From contig JAUWGI010000057.1 of assembly GCA_030606505.1 (NCBI GenBank), positions 1 through 5,895 of the forward strand: a DNA stretch of 5,895 nt, given 5' to 3'. The notes under the pieces are model-generated. The model was not told the origin of the DNA, made no database searches, and worked only from the letters and a program-made list of their open reading frames with translations. The position numbers and the translations under genes are program-made. Source of the stretch: Deltaproteobacteria bacterium (lineage in GTDB: Bacteria > Chloroflexota > Dehalococcoidia > Dehalococcoidales > BS750m-G39). How positions within the stretch are numbered: the first letter of the stretch is position 1; the number at the start of each line of letters is the position of its first letter. Positions 1 through 5,477 of this stretch are shown piece by piece.

Positions 1-678
1 GACAAGATTTGCGGCCCCGGTAATATCTTCGTCGTTCTGGCCAAGAAGCTGGTCTACGGCGTGGTGGATATTGACGGCCTGCCCGGCCCCAGCGAGGTGA
101 TTATCGTAGCCGATGACACTGCCAACCCCGCCTATTGCGCCGCCGACCTTCTGGCTCAGGCGGAGCACGACCCGTTAGCCTCAGCTATCTTAATCACTAC
201 TTCAAAGCGTTTAGCTGATGAGGTCAATCAGGAGGTGGAAAAGCAGTTAAAGGACTTGGAGCGTCAAGCCATCGCCGCCGAGTCCCTGCGGAAGCAGGGG
301 GTAATAGCGGTGGTGGCTGATATCAATGAGGCCGTGGAGCTGGCTAACCTCTATGCCCCGGAGCACCTCTGCCTGATGGTAAAGGGGGCTGATGCCCTGG
401 TTAAACGGCTGACTAACGCCGGCTGTATCGTTACCGGGGAAAGCGCCACGGTGGTGTTGGGCGATTACGTCTTCGGCCCCAGCCACGTTCTGCCTACCGG
501 GGCTACCGCCCGGTTTGGCTCACCGCTCTCTGTGCTTGATTTCATTAAGTTTACCAGCCTGCTCAATGTTGATAAGGCTGCTTTAAAAAAGCTGGGCAAG
601 GCCGCCGCCACTATTGCCAGGGCGGAGGGTTTCGAAGCTCACGCCCGCGCTGTGGAAAAGAGACTGAAGGCCGATTAG
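1..678 (+). CDS. hisD: Histidinol dehydrogenase, C-terminal part (5' end outside window)
   Basis: Catalyses the last two steps of histidine synthesis, oxidising L-histidinol to L-histidine with two NAD+; a cytosolic zinc enzyme. The frame is open from base 1, giving 225 residues, roughly half of the usual 430. The fragment starts in the family motif DKICGPGNIF, followed by GLPGPSEVIIVAD. Expected zinc ligands are visible: Gln and His in LLAQAEHD (codons at 157 and 166), Asp in GDYVFGPSHVLP (codon at 463) and His in GFEAHARAVEKR (codon at 640). The catalytic Glu-His pair is in YAPEHL (codons at 361 and 364). It ends in TAG. No defect is visible. The next gene, hisC, is 254 bases away and has its own promoter and leader, so hisD probably ends an upstream transcription unit or is only partly co-transcribed with hisC. 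A start inside the window (GTG at 61) would cut the domain and is not the real start. Confidence 0.97.
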   Translation, partial: DKICGPGNIFVVLAKKLVYGVVDIDGLPGPSEVIIVADDTANPAYCAADLLAQAEHDPLASAILITTSKRLADEVNQEVEKQLKDLERQAIAAESLRKQGVIAVVADINEAVELANLYAPEHLCLMVKGADALVKRLTNAGCIVTGESATVVLGDYVFGPSHVLPTGATARFGSPLSVLDFIKFTSLLNVDKAALKKLGKAAATIARAEGFEAHARAVEKRLKAD

Positions 679-687
679 CGGGCACTA

Positions 688-716
688 TTGACAATTTATT
701 TTCCTTATGTTAAAGT
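688..716 (+). promoter_or_regulatory. Sigma-70-type promoter of the hisC leader transcript
   Basis: A perfect -35 box TTGACA (688-693) is followed after 17 bases by TAAAGT (711-716), a 4/6 match to the -10 consensus. An extended -10 TG lies at 708-709. Transcription would begin near 722-725, directly before the leader ribosome binding site. It sits 9 bases after the hisD stop, so it makes hisC and what follows separately controllable. Seen in sequence; activity is inferred. Confidence 0.7.
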
Positions 717-738
717 AAGCCAGATAGGTGAGAGGGAG

Positions 739-822
739 ATGTTAATTTATACTACCGCCCACTATTATTATTACTACTATTATTACGCGTTTACCGGGCG
801 CACCGGGACGCTTGGGGGGTAG
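739..822 (+). CDS. Tyrosine-rich leader peptide upstream of hisC
   Basis: A 27-codon ORF opens with ATG at 739 and closes with TAG at 820-822. Its ribosome binding site AGGTGA (726-731) ends 7 bases before the start. The peptide begins MLIYTTAH, continues with eight consecutive Tyr (residues 9-16, codons 763-786, five TAT and three TAC), and ends in AFTGRTGTLGG. A short start-proximal ORF with a run of one amino acid, followed by alternative RNA stems and an intrinsic terminator, is the signature of ribosome-mediated transcription attenuation. The peptide itself probably has no function; ribosome stalling at Tyr codons when charged tRNA-Tyr is scarce would be the signal. The other two frames across the run (Leu, or Ile/Thr) have no standard start codon after the preceding in-frame stop. 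The prediction rests on sequence architecture alone, with no homologue comparison. Confidence 0.75.
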   Translation: MLIYTTAHYYYYYYYYAFTGRTGTLGG

Positions 823-892
823 TATAGCGCAGATTTAGAAACTAAGCAGGAAACAAACAGGAAAAACAAAAAGAACCCTCCCAGGCGGAGGG
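748..892 (+). promoter_or_regulatory. Attenuator with mutually exclusive stems (regions 1-4)
   Basis: Four segments can be read. Region 1 (748-760) pairs with region 2 (814-826): nine perfect pairs TATACTACC/GGTAGTATA, one G-G mismatch, then CCC/GGG. This stem encloses the whole tyrosine run. Region 2 can instead pair with region 3: 814-820 (GGGGGGT) with 875-881 (ACCCTCC), seven pairs including one G-U. Region 3 also forms the 5' arm of the terminator with region 4 (887-892). A ribosome stalled early in the Tyr run would cover region 1, free region 2 to sequester region 3, and allow read-through into hisC. A ribosome reaching the stop at 820 would cover region 2 and permit termination. Pairings are seen; the mechanism is inferred from trp/his-type attenuators. 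Confidence 0.65.
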
Positions 893-902
893 AATTTTGT
901 TT
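876..902 (+). terminator. Intrinsic terminator in the hisC leader
   Basis: A 6-bp stem CCCTCC (876-881) / GGAGGG (887-892) with the five-base loop CAGGC is followed by AATTTTGTTT. An A-rich stretch (862-872) precedes it and can partly pair with the T tract. It lies 30 bases before the hisC start and after its own promoter, so it must act as a conditional terminator rather than an end-of-gene terminator. Its 5' arm is shared with the proposed antiterminator. Confidence 0.7.
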
Positions 903-932
903 ATATAGGACATAGAGAGGGAGATAAAGAGG

Positions 933-2036
933 ATGTCTAAAAATGGGATAGTCAAACTAATACGGCCGGACCTGGTTAATATCACTGGTTATACTGCCAG
1001 CAAGTCGCCGGAGGAGGTGGCCGCCACGGCCAGGTTTCCGATTAATGGCATTATCAAGCTGGATGCCAACGAGAACCCTTATGGCTGCTCGCCGAAGGTA
1101 CTGGAGGCGCTGAGCAAATATGATTCCTTTAATATTTACCCCGATGCCGGCCAGAGGGAGCTCAGGAAGTTGCTTGAGGGCTATGCCGGCGTCGGCGCCG
1201 AGCACATTGTCGCCAGCAGCGGCAGTGACCAGATGATAGGCCTTATTATGCAGCTGTTTGTTAGCCCCGGTGACGAGGTGATAAACTTTCCGCCCACCTT
1301 CGATATATTCCGTTTCGCCGTCACCCTGTGCAACGGCAAGGTGGTCGATGTGCCCAGAGACGAAAACTACGATGTCGATATAGCCGCGGCAAAGAAGGCG
1401 ATAACCAAAAAGACCAAGCTGATAGTGCTGGCTAATCCCAATAACCCCACCGGCAACCCCACCCCCCAGCCGGATATACTGGAGCTGCTGGATACCGGTG
1501 TGCCCGTGCTGGCTGATGAGGCTTATGTTGAGTTCTGCGGCGAGACGGTTACCCCGCTGGTAAAAGAGTATAAGAACCTGATGGTGCTGAGGACATTCAG
1601 CAAGTGGGCGGGACTGGCCAGCTTCCGGATTGGCTATGGCATCTTCCCCCCCGAGATTGCTGATTATCTGATGAACATAAAGATGCCCTACAGTGTCAGC
1701 GCTGCTTCCACGATTGCAGTGAGAGAGTCGCTGAAGGACCGCGACTTTCTGATGGACAGGGTAAAGAAGATAGTTGCCGAGAGAGACCGCCTCTATGAGG
1801 AACTCAAGAAGATAGAGTGGCTCAAGCCCTTCCCTTCGAAAGCCAACTTCATCTTCTGCCACGTTCTTAACGGCACGGCCAGGCAGATTTACGAAGGGTT
1901 GATGGACAGGAGTATAATAATCCGCTACGCCGACAACCATGTGATGAAGGACTTCATTCGCATTGGCGCGGGCAAGCCGGAGCATACCGACATCGTGATT
2001 AAGGCAATCAGGGAGATAGAGGCAGAGAGAGCTTAA
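933..2036 (+). CDS. hisC: Histidinol-phosphate aminotransferase (possibly also aromatic aminotransferase)
   Basis: A PLP-dependent fold-type I aminotransferase of 367 residues, usual for HisC. It converts imidazole-acetol phosphate and glutamate to histidinol phosphate and 2-oxoglutarate in the cytosol. Motifs in order: LDANENPYG (43-51), YPDAGQREL (69-77), SGSDQ (96-100), NPNNPTGN (168-175), LADEAYVEF (193-201) with Asp195 expected to contact the PLP ring nitrogen, TFSKWAGLASFRIGYG (221-236) with Lys224 as the Schiff-base lysine, and FIRIGAG (341-347) with Arg343 expected to bind substrate carboxylate. ATG at 933 has GGAG at 919-922, ten bases upstream. The gene follows a leader with eight Tyr codons and a terminator, which suggests control by tyrosyl-tRNA. 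Some HisC proteins also make Tyr and Phe from their keto acids, so dual use is a reasonable inference. Sequence alone does not separate the two specificities. Confidence 0.95.
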   Translation: MSKNGIVKLIRPDLVNITGYTASKSPEEVAATARFPINGIIKLDANENPYGCSPKVLEALSKYDSFNIYPDAGQRELRKLLEGYAGVGAEHIVASSGSDQMIGLIMQLFVSPGDEVINFPPTFDIFRFAVTLCNGKVVDVPRDENYDVDIAAAKKAITKKTKLIVLANPNNPTGNPTPQPDILELLDTGVPVLADEAYVEFCGETVTPLVKEYKNLMVLRTFSKWAGLASFRIGYGIFPPEIADYLMNIKMPYSVSAASTIAVRESLKDRDFLMDRVKKIVAERDRLYEELKKIEWLKPFPSKANFIFCHVLNGTARQIYEGLMDRSIIIRYADNHVMKDFIRIGAGKPEHTDIVIKAIREIEAERA

Positions 2037-2042
2037 ACTATC

Positions 2043-2103
2043 CCCACCCCGTATTATATCTATTCCCGCCCTCCACCCTTACATGGAAGGGGCACTCCCC
2101 CCT
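2043..2103 (+). repeat. Intergenic repeat copy 1 (after hisC)
   Basis: About 60 bases starting six bases after the hisC stop. It aligns without gaps to 5393-5453 at a fixed offset of 3350, with 50 of 59 positions identical over 2043-2101. The core 2052-2071 is identical in 20 of 20. The element is C-rich on this strand and contains TATTATATC, a CCCTT...AAGGG inverted repeat (2076-2080 / 2087-2091) and GGAAGGGGCAC. It looks like a small dispersed non-coding palindromic element (REP/MITE-like); the family was not identified. Confidence 0.75.
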
Positions 2104-2110
2104 CTTTTTT
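2086..2110 (+). terminator. Possible terminator downstream of hisC
   Basis: AGGGG (2088-2092) can pair with CCCCT (2099-2103) over a six-base loop, followed by C and six T (2105-2110). It is formed from the 3' part of repeat copy 1 plus the flanking T run. The stem is short, so termination may be partial and hisB may still be reached by read-through. Confidence 0.4.
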
Positions 2111-2124
2111 ATCTTTCTCTCATA

Positions 2125-2133
2125 TGTTAAACT
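2125..2133 (+). promoter_or_regulatory. Possible extended -10 element before hisB
   Basis: TGTTAAACT (2125-2133) closely matches TGTTAAAGT at 708-716, the extended -10 of the hisC leader promoter. No convincing -35 box lies 17 bases upstream, where there is only the T run at 2105-2110. It could give hisB some transcription independent of the attenuator. Confidence 0.25.
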
Positions 2134-2151
2134 ACGGCAGGAGAAGCTACG

Positions 2152-2742
2152 ATGAAGGCAAGGATAGCCAAAATCAAAAGAGAGACCAAAGAGACCAAAA
2201 TCAGCCTGGAGCTGGGTGTTGATGGCGCTGGCCAGGCGCAGATTAGCACCGGGATAAAGATGTTTGACCACCTCCTCTCCCAGCTGGCTCAGCACGGCCG
2301 GTTCAATCTCAGGGTTTCGGCCAGTGGTGACGACGAGCACCACGTAATCGAGGATGTCGCTATCTGCCTGGGCAAGGCCCTAGCTGAGGCGCTGGGGGAC
2401 AAGCGGGGGATTATCCGCATGGCTGATGCCGCTGTGCCCATGGATGACGCCCTGGCTATGGTAGCGATTGATATCAGCGGGCGGGGATATACCGTTCTGG
2501 AGCTACCCTTTGCCGATAATGATATGGCGGGTTTTCCCACTGACCTCATCCGTCACTTCCTCGAGTCCCTGGCTATCGAGGCCAGGCTCAACCTCCACGC
2601 CAACATTTTCTACGGCACCAACGACCATCACAAGGCGGAAGCCCTGTTCAAGGCGCTGGGCAGAGCACTGGATATGGCCACCACCCTGGATAAGCGTATT
2701 TCCGGCGAGCTACCCAGCACCAAGGGTCGGTTGGAGGAATAG
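2152..2742 (+). CDS. hisB: Imidazoleglycerol-phosphate dehydratase
   Basis: Dehydrates imidazole glycerol phosphate to imidazole-acetol phosphate, the substrate of HisC; a cytosolic manganese enzyme. At 196 residues it is the monofunctional form, without the histidinol-phosphatase domain fused in E. coli HisB. The two-repeat fold is visible through its metal-binding motifs: [19 protein letters not shown] (33-51; His40, His48), DDEHHVIED (60-68; His63, His64, Glu67), [16 protein letters not shown] (96-111), RHFLESLA (134-141; His135), and [20 protein letters not shown] (154-173; His159, His160, Glu163). The C-terminus [11 protein letters not shown] resembles the usual PSTKG tail. ATG at 2152 has AGGAG (2139-2143) eight bases upstream. 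It follows hisC by 115 bases that hold a repeat and a possible terminator. Its last codons contain the ribosome binding site of the next small gene, so those two are probably translated from one message. Confidence 0.97.
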   Translation: MKARIAKIKRETKETKISLELGVDGAGQAQISTGIKMFDHLLSQLAQHGRFNLRVSASGDDEHHVIEDVAICLGKALAEALGDKRGIIRMADAAVPMDDALAMVAIDISGRGYTVLELPFADNDMAGFPTDLIRHFLESLAIEARLNLHANIFYGTNDHHKAEALFKALGRALDMATTLDKRISGELPSTKGRLEE

Positions 2743-2744
2743 CT

Positions 2745-3092
2745 CTGGATATAACCAGCATAGCTATCATCGTTCTGCTCTTCATTTTGTTACTGGTGGG
2801 ATTGTTCTTCATTCCCCGCTGGCTGGTGAGGCGCGCCGCCCGCCAGGTAATCAAGATTTTCCGCGAGCATAACGCTACCGAGAGCAAAGACGCCCGGACG
2901 ATTGACGAACTGGGGCTGAGGCCTCCCGGTGCGCTGGAGAGGATGATGCGGCGGCGTGACTACAAGCCGCATGCCCTTAACGCCCTGATGCAGGCGGGGA
3001 TAATAAAGGCAACCGAGGACGGCAGGCTCTATCTCTCGGAGGACAAGCTGGCCGAACTCGGCCTGTATAGCGGCGTTTCCCCTTACCGCTAG
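2745..3092 (+). CDS. Small membrane-anchored protein with winged-helix-like C-terminus, function unknown
   Basis: I do not recognise a named family. Read from CTG at 2745 it has 115 residues. Residues 5-23 are a strongly hydrophobic segment (ITSIAIIVLLFILLLVGLF region), followed by the basic stretch RWLVRRAAR. This predicts a single N-terminal membrane anchor with the rest in the cytosol. Residues 33-60 look helical and charged. Residues 72-105 (YKPHALNALMQAGIIK, then EDGRLYLS, then EDKLAEL) resemble a recognition helix, wing and final helix of a small winged-helix domain. GGAGG (2733-2737), inside the end of hisB, lies seven bases before CTG, supporting this non-standard start. The first downstream standard alternative, TTG at 2787, would remove over half of the anchor and has no clear binding site. 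There is no ATG start at the N-terminus, so the exact start is uncertain. Its position directly after hisB suggests co-transcription, not a histidine function. Confidence 0.7.
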   Translation: MDITSIAIIVLLFILLLVGLFFIPRWLVRRAARQVIKIFREHNATESKDARTIDELGLRPPGALERMMRRRDYKPHALNALMQAGIIKATEDGRLYLSEDKLAELGLYSGVSPYR

Positions 3093-3097
3093 GGCGG

Positions 3098-4009
3098 CTA
3101 TCCCAGCTTCTTTCCCGTCAGCCTCTCGTAGGCCCGCTGGTATCTCCGGCTGGTAGCCTCGATGACCTCTGCAGGCAGCATGGGGGCGGGGGGCTCCTTG
3201 TTCCACCCCGAATCGCTGAGCCAGTCGCGCACCGGCTGTTTATCGTAGCTGGGCTGGGACTGTCCCACCTTGTATAAATCGGTCTCCCATATCCGTGACG
3301 AGTCCGGCGTCAGCATCTCGTCGATGATGATAAGCCGGTCATCTTCCACCCCGAACTCGAACTTGGTGTCGGCGATGATGATACCCCTGGCCAGGGCATA
3401 ACCCTGGGCGTAGCTGTAGATAGCCAGGGTTTTCTGCTTTATCTCCTCGGCCAGGGCTTTGCCCACCAGCTTCCCCACCTCCTCCATGGACAGGGGCTCG
3501 TCGTGCCCGCTCTCGGCTTTGGTGGTGGGGGTAAACAGCGGCTGGGGTAGCTCCTGGCTCTGCTTCAGCCCCTTGGCTACCCTCAGCCCGGAGATGGTGC
3601 CGGATTGCTGATACTCTTCCCAGGCCGAGCCGGATAGATAACCGCGCGCCACGCATTCCACGGGCAGGCGCTTGACCTTCTTGACCACCATAGACCGCCC
3701 CGCCAGGTAGGCAGGGTAGTCAAAGCGCTTTTCCTGGGGAAGGTAGGCGTCGAGGCGGTTAACATCGTTCAGCACCTCCACCAGGTGGTTGGGCAGCAGG
3801 TCCCGGGTCTGGTCGAACCAGAAAGCCGAAAGCTTGTTCAGTATCCGTCCCTTATTGGGGATGCCGCAGGGCAGGATAACATCGAAGGCGGAGATTCTGT
3901 CGGTAGCCACGATTAACAGCAGGTTGCCCAGGTCGTAGGTATCGCGCACCTTGCCTTTGACGAAGGAGGGCAGGGGCAGGTCGGTATTTAGCAGAACGTC
4001 ATTACTCAT
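3098..4009 (-). CDS. purC: Phosphoribosylaminoimidazole-succinocarboxamide synthase (SAICAR synthetase)
   Basis: Joins CAIR and L-aspartate using ATP to give SAICAR, in cytosolic de novo purine synthesis. At 303 residues it is the long form, nearer to the yeast Ade1 type than the roughly 240-residue E. coli type. Motifs in order: FVKGKVRDTYDL (16-27), ATDRISAFDVILP (35-47), GIPNKGRILNKLSAFWF (49-65), PVECVARGYLSGSAWEEY (116-133), FTPTTKAESGHDEPLS (159-174), IIADTKFEFG (211-220), and IIIDEMLTPDSSRIWE (227-242). ATG at 4009-4007 is chosen because MSNDVLLNTDLPLPSF fits the family N-terminus. A longer reading to 4063 lies inside the end of purB and looks non-native. The start shares one base with the purB stop (TAATG), and GAGG lies eight bases upstream, so translation is probably coupled to purB. 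Its stop faces the stop of the small + strand gene across five bases. Confidence 0.96.
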   Translation of the reverse strand: MSNDVLLNTDLPLPSFVKGKVRDTYDLGNLLLIVATDRISAFDVILPCGIPNKGRILNKLSAFWFDQTRDLLPNHLVEVLNDVNRLDAYLPQEKRFDYPAYLAGRSMVVKKVKRLPVECVARGYLSGSAWEEYQQSGTISGLRVAKGLKQSQELPQPLFTPTTKAESGHDEPLSMEEVGKLVGKALAEEIKQKTLAIYSYAQGYALARGIIIADTKFEFGVEDDRLIIIDEMLTPDSSRIWETDLYKVGQSQPSYDKQPVRDWLSDSGWNKEPPAPMLPAEVIEATSRRYQRAYERLTGKKLG

Positions 4010-5361
4010 TATATTGACCTCGGCGCCAGGTCGGTAGGCCCGGCCATGGTTTTCCCTCTCCACTGGACTTCGGTTAGCCCCAGGCGCTTGAAGATGTCGT
4101 CTACATAGCGTAGATAGTACTCCTCGTCAAATAGTGGCTCAAGTTCGTTCTGAGGCAGTGTGGCGGTAACCTCAGAGTCAGCCTTGAGTAAGGTAAGGAA
4201 GTTTTTATTCCCCTTCCAGGCTTTCATGGCGTTTCGCTGCACCAACTCGTAGGCTTGTTGCCGGCTCAAGCCCTTCTCGATGAGGGCAATCATCACCCGC
4301 TGGGAGAATATCAGGCCTTTGGTGAGCGCTAGGTTCTTCTTCATTCTTTGCGGGTAGACCTGCAGCCCCTTCATCACCGAGGTGAATATACTTAAGGAGT
4401 AGTCCAGTACCAGGCAGGCGTCGGGCAGTATGATGCGCTCGGTGGAGGAGTGGCTGATGTCCCGCTCGTGCCAGAGGGCGATGTTCTCCATCGAGGTCAT
4501 GGCGTAGCCTCTCACCAGGCGGGCCAGGCCGCTGATGCGCTCACAGAGCTCTGGGTTTCGTTTATGAGGCATGGCTGATGAGCCGGTCTGGCCGGCGGCA
4601 AAGGGTTCCTCTACCTCCCTTGTCTCGGTTTTCTGCAGCCCCCTGATTTCGGTGGCGAACTTCTCCAGTGAGCTGGCGATTATGGCTAAAGTGGTCACGA
4701 ATTGGGCATGGCGGTCGCGCTGCAAGACCTGGCTGGAAACCGGGGCTGGCACCAGTCCCAGCCTGGCGCAGGCTTTTTCCTCGACCTCGGGGGACAGGGT
4801 GGCGTAGGTGCCCACGGCGCCGGAAATCTTACCCACGGCGATGGCTTTTTCGGCCTCACTCAATCTCTCCAGGTTGCGCCTCATCTCCTCCGTCCAGAGT
4901 GCCATTTTAAGTCCGAAGGAGATTGGCTCGGCATGGATGCCGTGGCTGCGCCCCATCATGACGGTATATTTGTGCTTCATGGCCGTTTGCGCCAGCACCG
5001 AGATAAGCTCCTTTATATCCTGGCTCAGCAGTTCGGCGGCTTCGATTAGCTGCAGGCTTAGGGCGGTATCGATGACATCGGAGGAGGTAAGACCGAGGTG
5101 AATAAAGCGTGATTCCTCGCCCAGGCTCTCGGACACCGAGCCCAGGAAGGCGGTGACATCATGGTGGGTCTCTTTTAGGATTTCCTCCATGCGTTTGAGG
5201 TTAACCCGGGCCAGCTTTATCTTGGGTATCGCTTTGCGGGGGATAACGCCCAGGTCGGCCCAGGCCTCGCAGACGGCAATCTCTACCTGGAGCCACTTGT
5301 GGAACTTATTCTCGTCCGCCCAGACTCTTTTCATTCGGGGTCGGGAGTAGCGCTCAATCAT
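4009..5361 (-). CDS. purB: Adenylosuccinate lyase
   Basis: Cleaves SAICAR to AICAR plus fumarate, and adenylosuccinate to AMP plus fumarate; a cytosolic homotetramer of the fumarase/aspartase superfamily. It has 450 residues, slightly above the roughly 430 typical of bacterial PurB. Motifs: MIERYSRPRMKRVW at the N-terminus (1-14), THHDVTAFL (65-73), HLGLTSSDVIDTA (88-100), GRSHGIHAEPISFG (137-150) with the family's catalytic histidine region (His140), QRDRHAQF (214-221), and the superfamily signature GSSAMPHKRNP (260-270) on the flexible loop with the catalytic serine (Ser261 or Ser262). ATG at 5361 is supported by AAAGGAG, whose last base is seven bases upstream (5369-5375). It lies 116 bases after purE and its stop overlaps the purC start. 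The order E-B-C matches the head of many bacterial purine operons. Confidence 0.97.
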   Translation of the reverse strand: MIERYSRPRMKRVWADENKFHKWLQVEIAVCEAWADLGVIPRKAIPKIKLARVNLKRMEEILKETHHDVTAFLGSVSESLGEESRFIHLGLTSSDVIDTALSLQLIEAAELLSQDIKELISVLAQTAMKHKYTVMMGRSHGIHAEPISFGLKMALWTEEMRRNLERLSEAEKAIAVGKISGAVGTYATLSPEVEEKACARLGLVPAPVSSQVLQRDRHAQFVTTLAIIASSLEKFATEIRGLQKTETREVEEPFAAGQTGSSAMPHKRNPELCERISGLARLVRGYAMTSMENIALWHERDISHSSTERIILPDACLVLDYSLSIFTSVMKGLQVYPQRMKKNLALTKGLIFSQRVMIALIEKGLSRQQAYELVQRNAMKAWKGNKNFLTLLKADSEVTATLPQNELEPLFDEEYYLRYVDDIFKRLGLTEVQWRGKTMAGPTDLAPRSI

Positions 5362-5392
5362 TGTTTTTCTCCTTTGGTATGTATCAACCTCA

Positions 5393-5453
5393 CCCCACCC
5401 ATATTATATCTATTCCCGCCCGCTGCCCTTAAGTGGAAGGGGCACACCCCCTT
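5393..5453 (+). repeat. Intergenic repeat copy 2 (between purE and purB)
   Basis: Second copy of the element at 2043-2103, in the same orientation on the + strand, with nine mismatches over 59 aligned positions. Here the 3' half forms a better palindrome than in copy 1. It lies about 32 bases before the purB start and 24 bases past the purE stop, so it fills most of that spacer. Flanking bases differ from copy 1 on both sides, which fits a mobile or recombined element rather than a larger duplication. Confidence 0.75.
5403..5432 (-). promoter_or_regulatory. Possible purB promoter inside the repeat
   Basis: On the - strand a perfect TATAAT lies at 5408-5403, about 42 bases before the purB start. 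Eighteen bases upstream is TTAAGG (5432-5427), only a partial match to TTGACA. Transcription would start near 5396. This could supplement read-through from purE. The same TATAAT is present in the other repeat copy, where no - strand gene follows, so it may be a property of the repeat and not a functional promoter. Confidence 0.35.
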
Positions 5454-5455
5454 CC
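5435..5455. other. Perfect 8-bp hairpin in repeat copy 2
   Basis: GGAAGGGG (5435-5442) and CCCCTTCC (5448-5455) form a perfect eight-pair stem with the loop CACAC. In transcripts running from purE to purB it would fold between the two genes. No T tract follows it on the - strand, so it is not a typical intrinsic terminator for purE; it may stabilise or pause RNA. In copy 1 the matching arm is altered, leaving a shorter stem. Confidence 0.55.
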
Positions 5456-5477
5456 CCGCCCTATGCGGGCTTCTCTT

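Noticed and set aside
760..786. Simple trinucleotide microsatellite without function
   Set aside because: The run is short and impure, sits in frame in a leader ORF with initiation signals, and is enclosed by a 13-position stem and followed by a terminator. Chance is possible but less likely.
741..827. Leucine frame across the TAT/TAC run (eight TTA/CTA codons)
   Set aside because: The T/C variation is synonymous in this frame too, so a leucine sensor was considered. After the in-frame TGA at 729-731 there is no ATG, GTG or TTG before the run, whereas the Tyr frame has ATG with a well-placed ribosome binding site.
957..1985. 342-codon open frame on the - strand opposite hisC
   Set aside because: It is antisense to a clear aminotransferase with all family motifs. 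Its translation shows no recognisable domain and it has no separate start signal; it is a by-product of hisC codon usage.
2790..3206. 138-codon - strand frame over the small gene and the purC end
   Set aside because: It overlaps the end of purC in another frame and the + strand small gene, with low-complexity, non-domain content.
4010..4063. N-terminal extension of purC to 4063
   Set aside because: It would overlap purB by 55 bases with a sequence unlike PurC. The ATG at 4009 gives the expected N-terminus and a TAATG junction.
4571..5101. Several + strand open frames opposite purB
   Set aside because: All are antisense to conserved PurB motifs, overlap one another in different frames and show no domain features.
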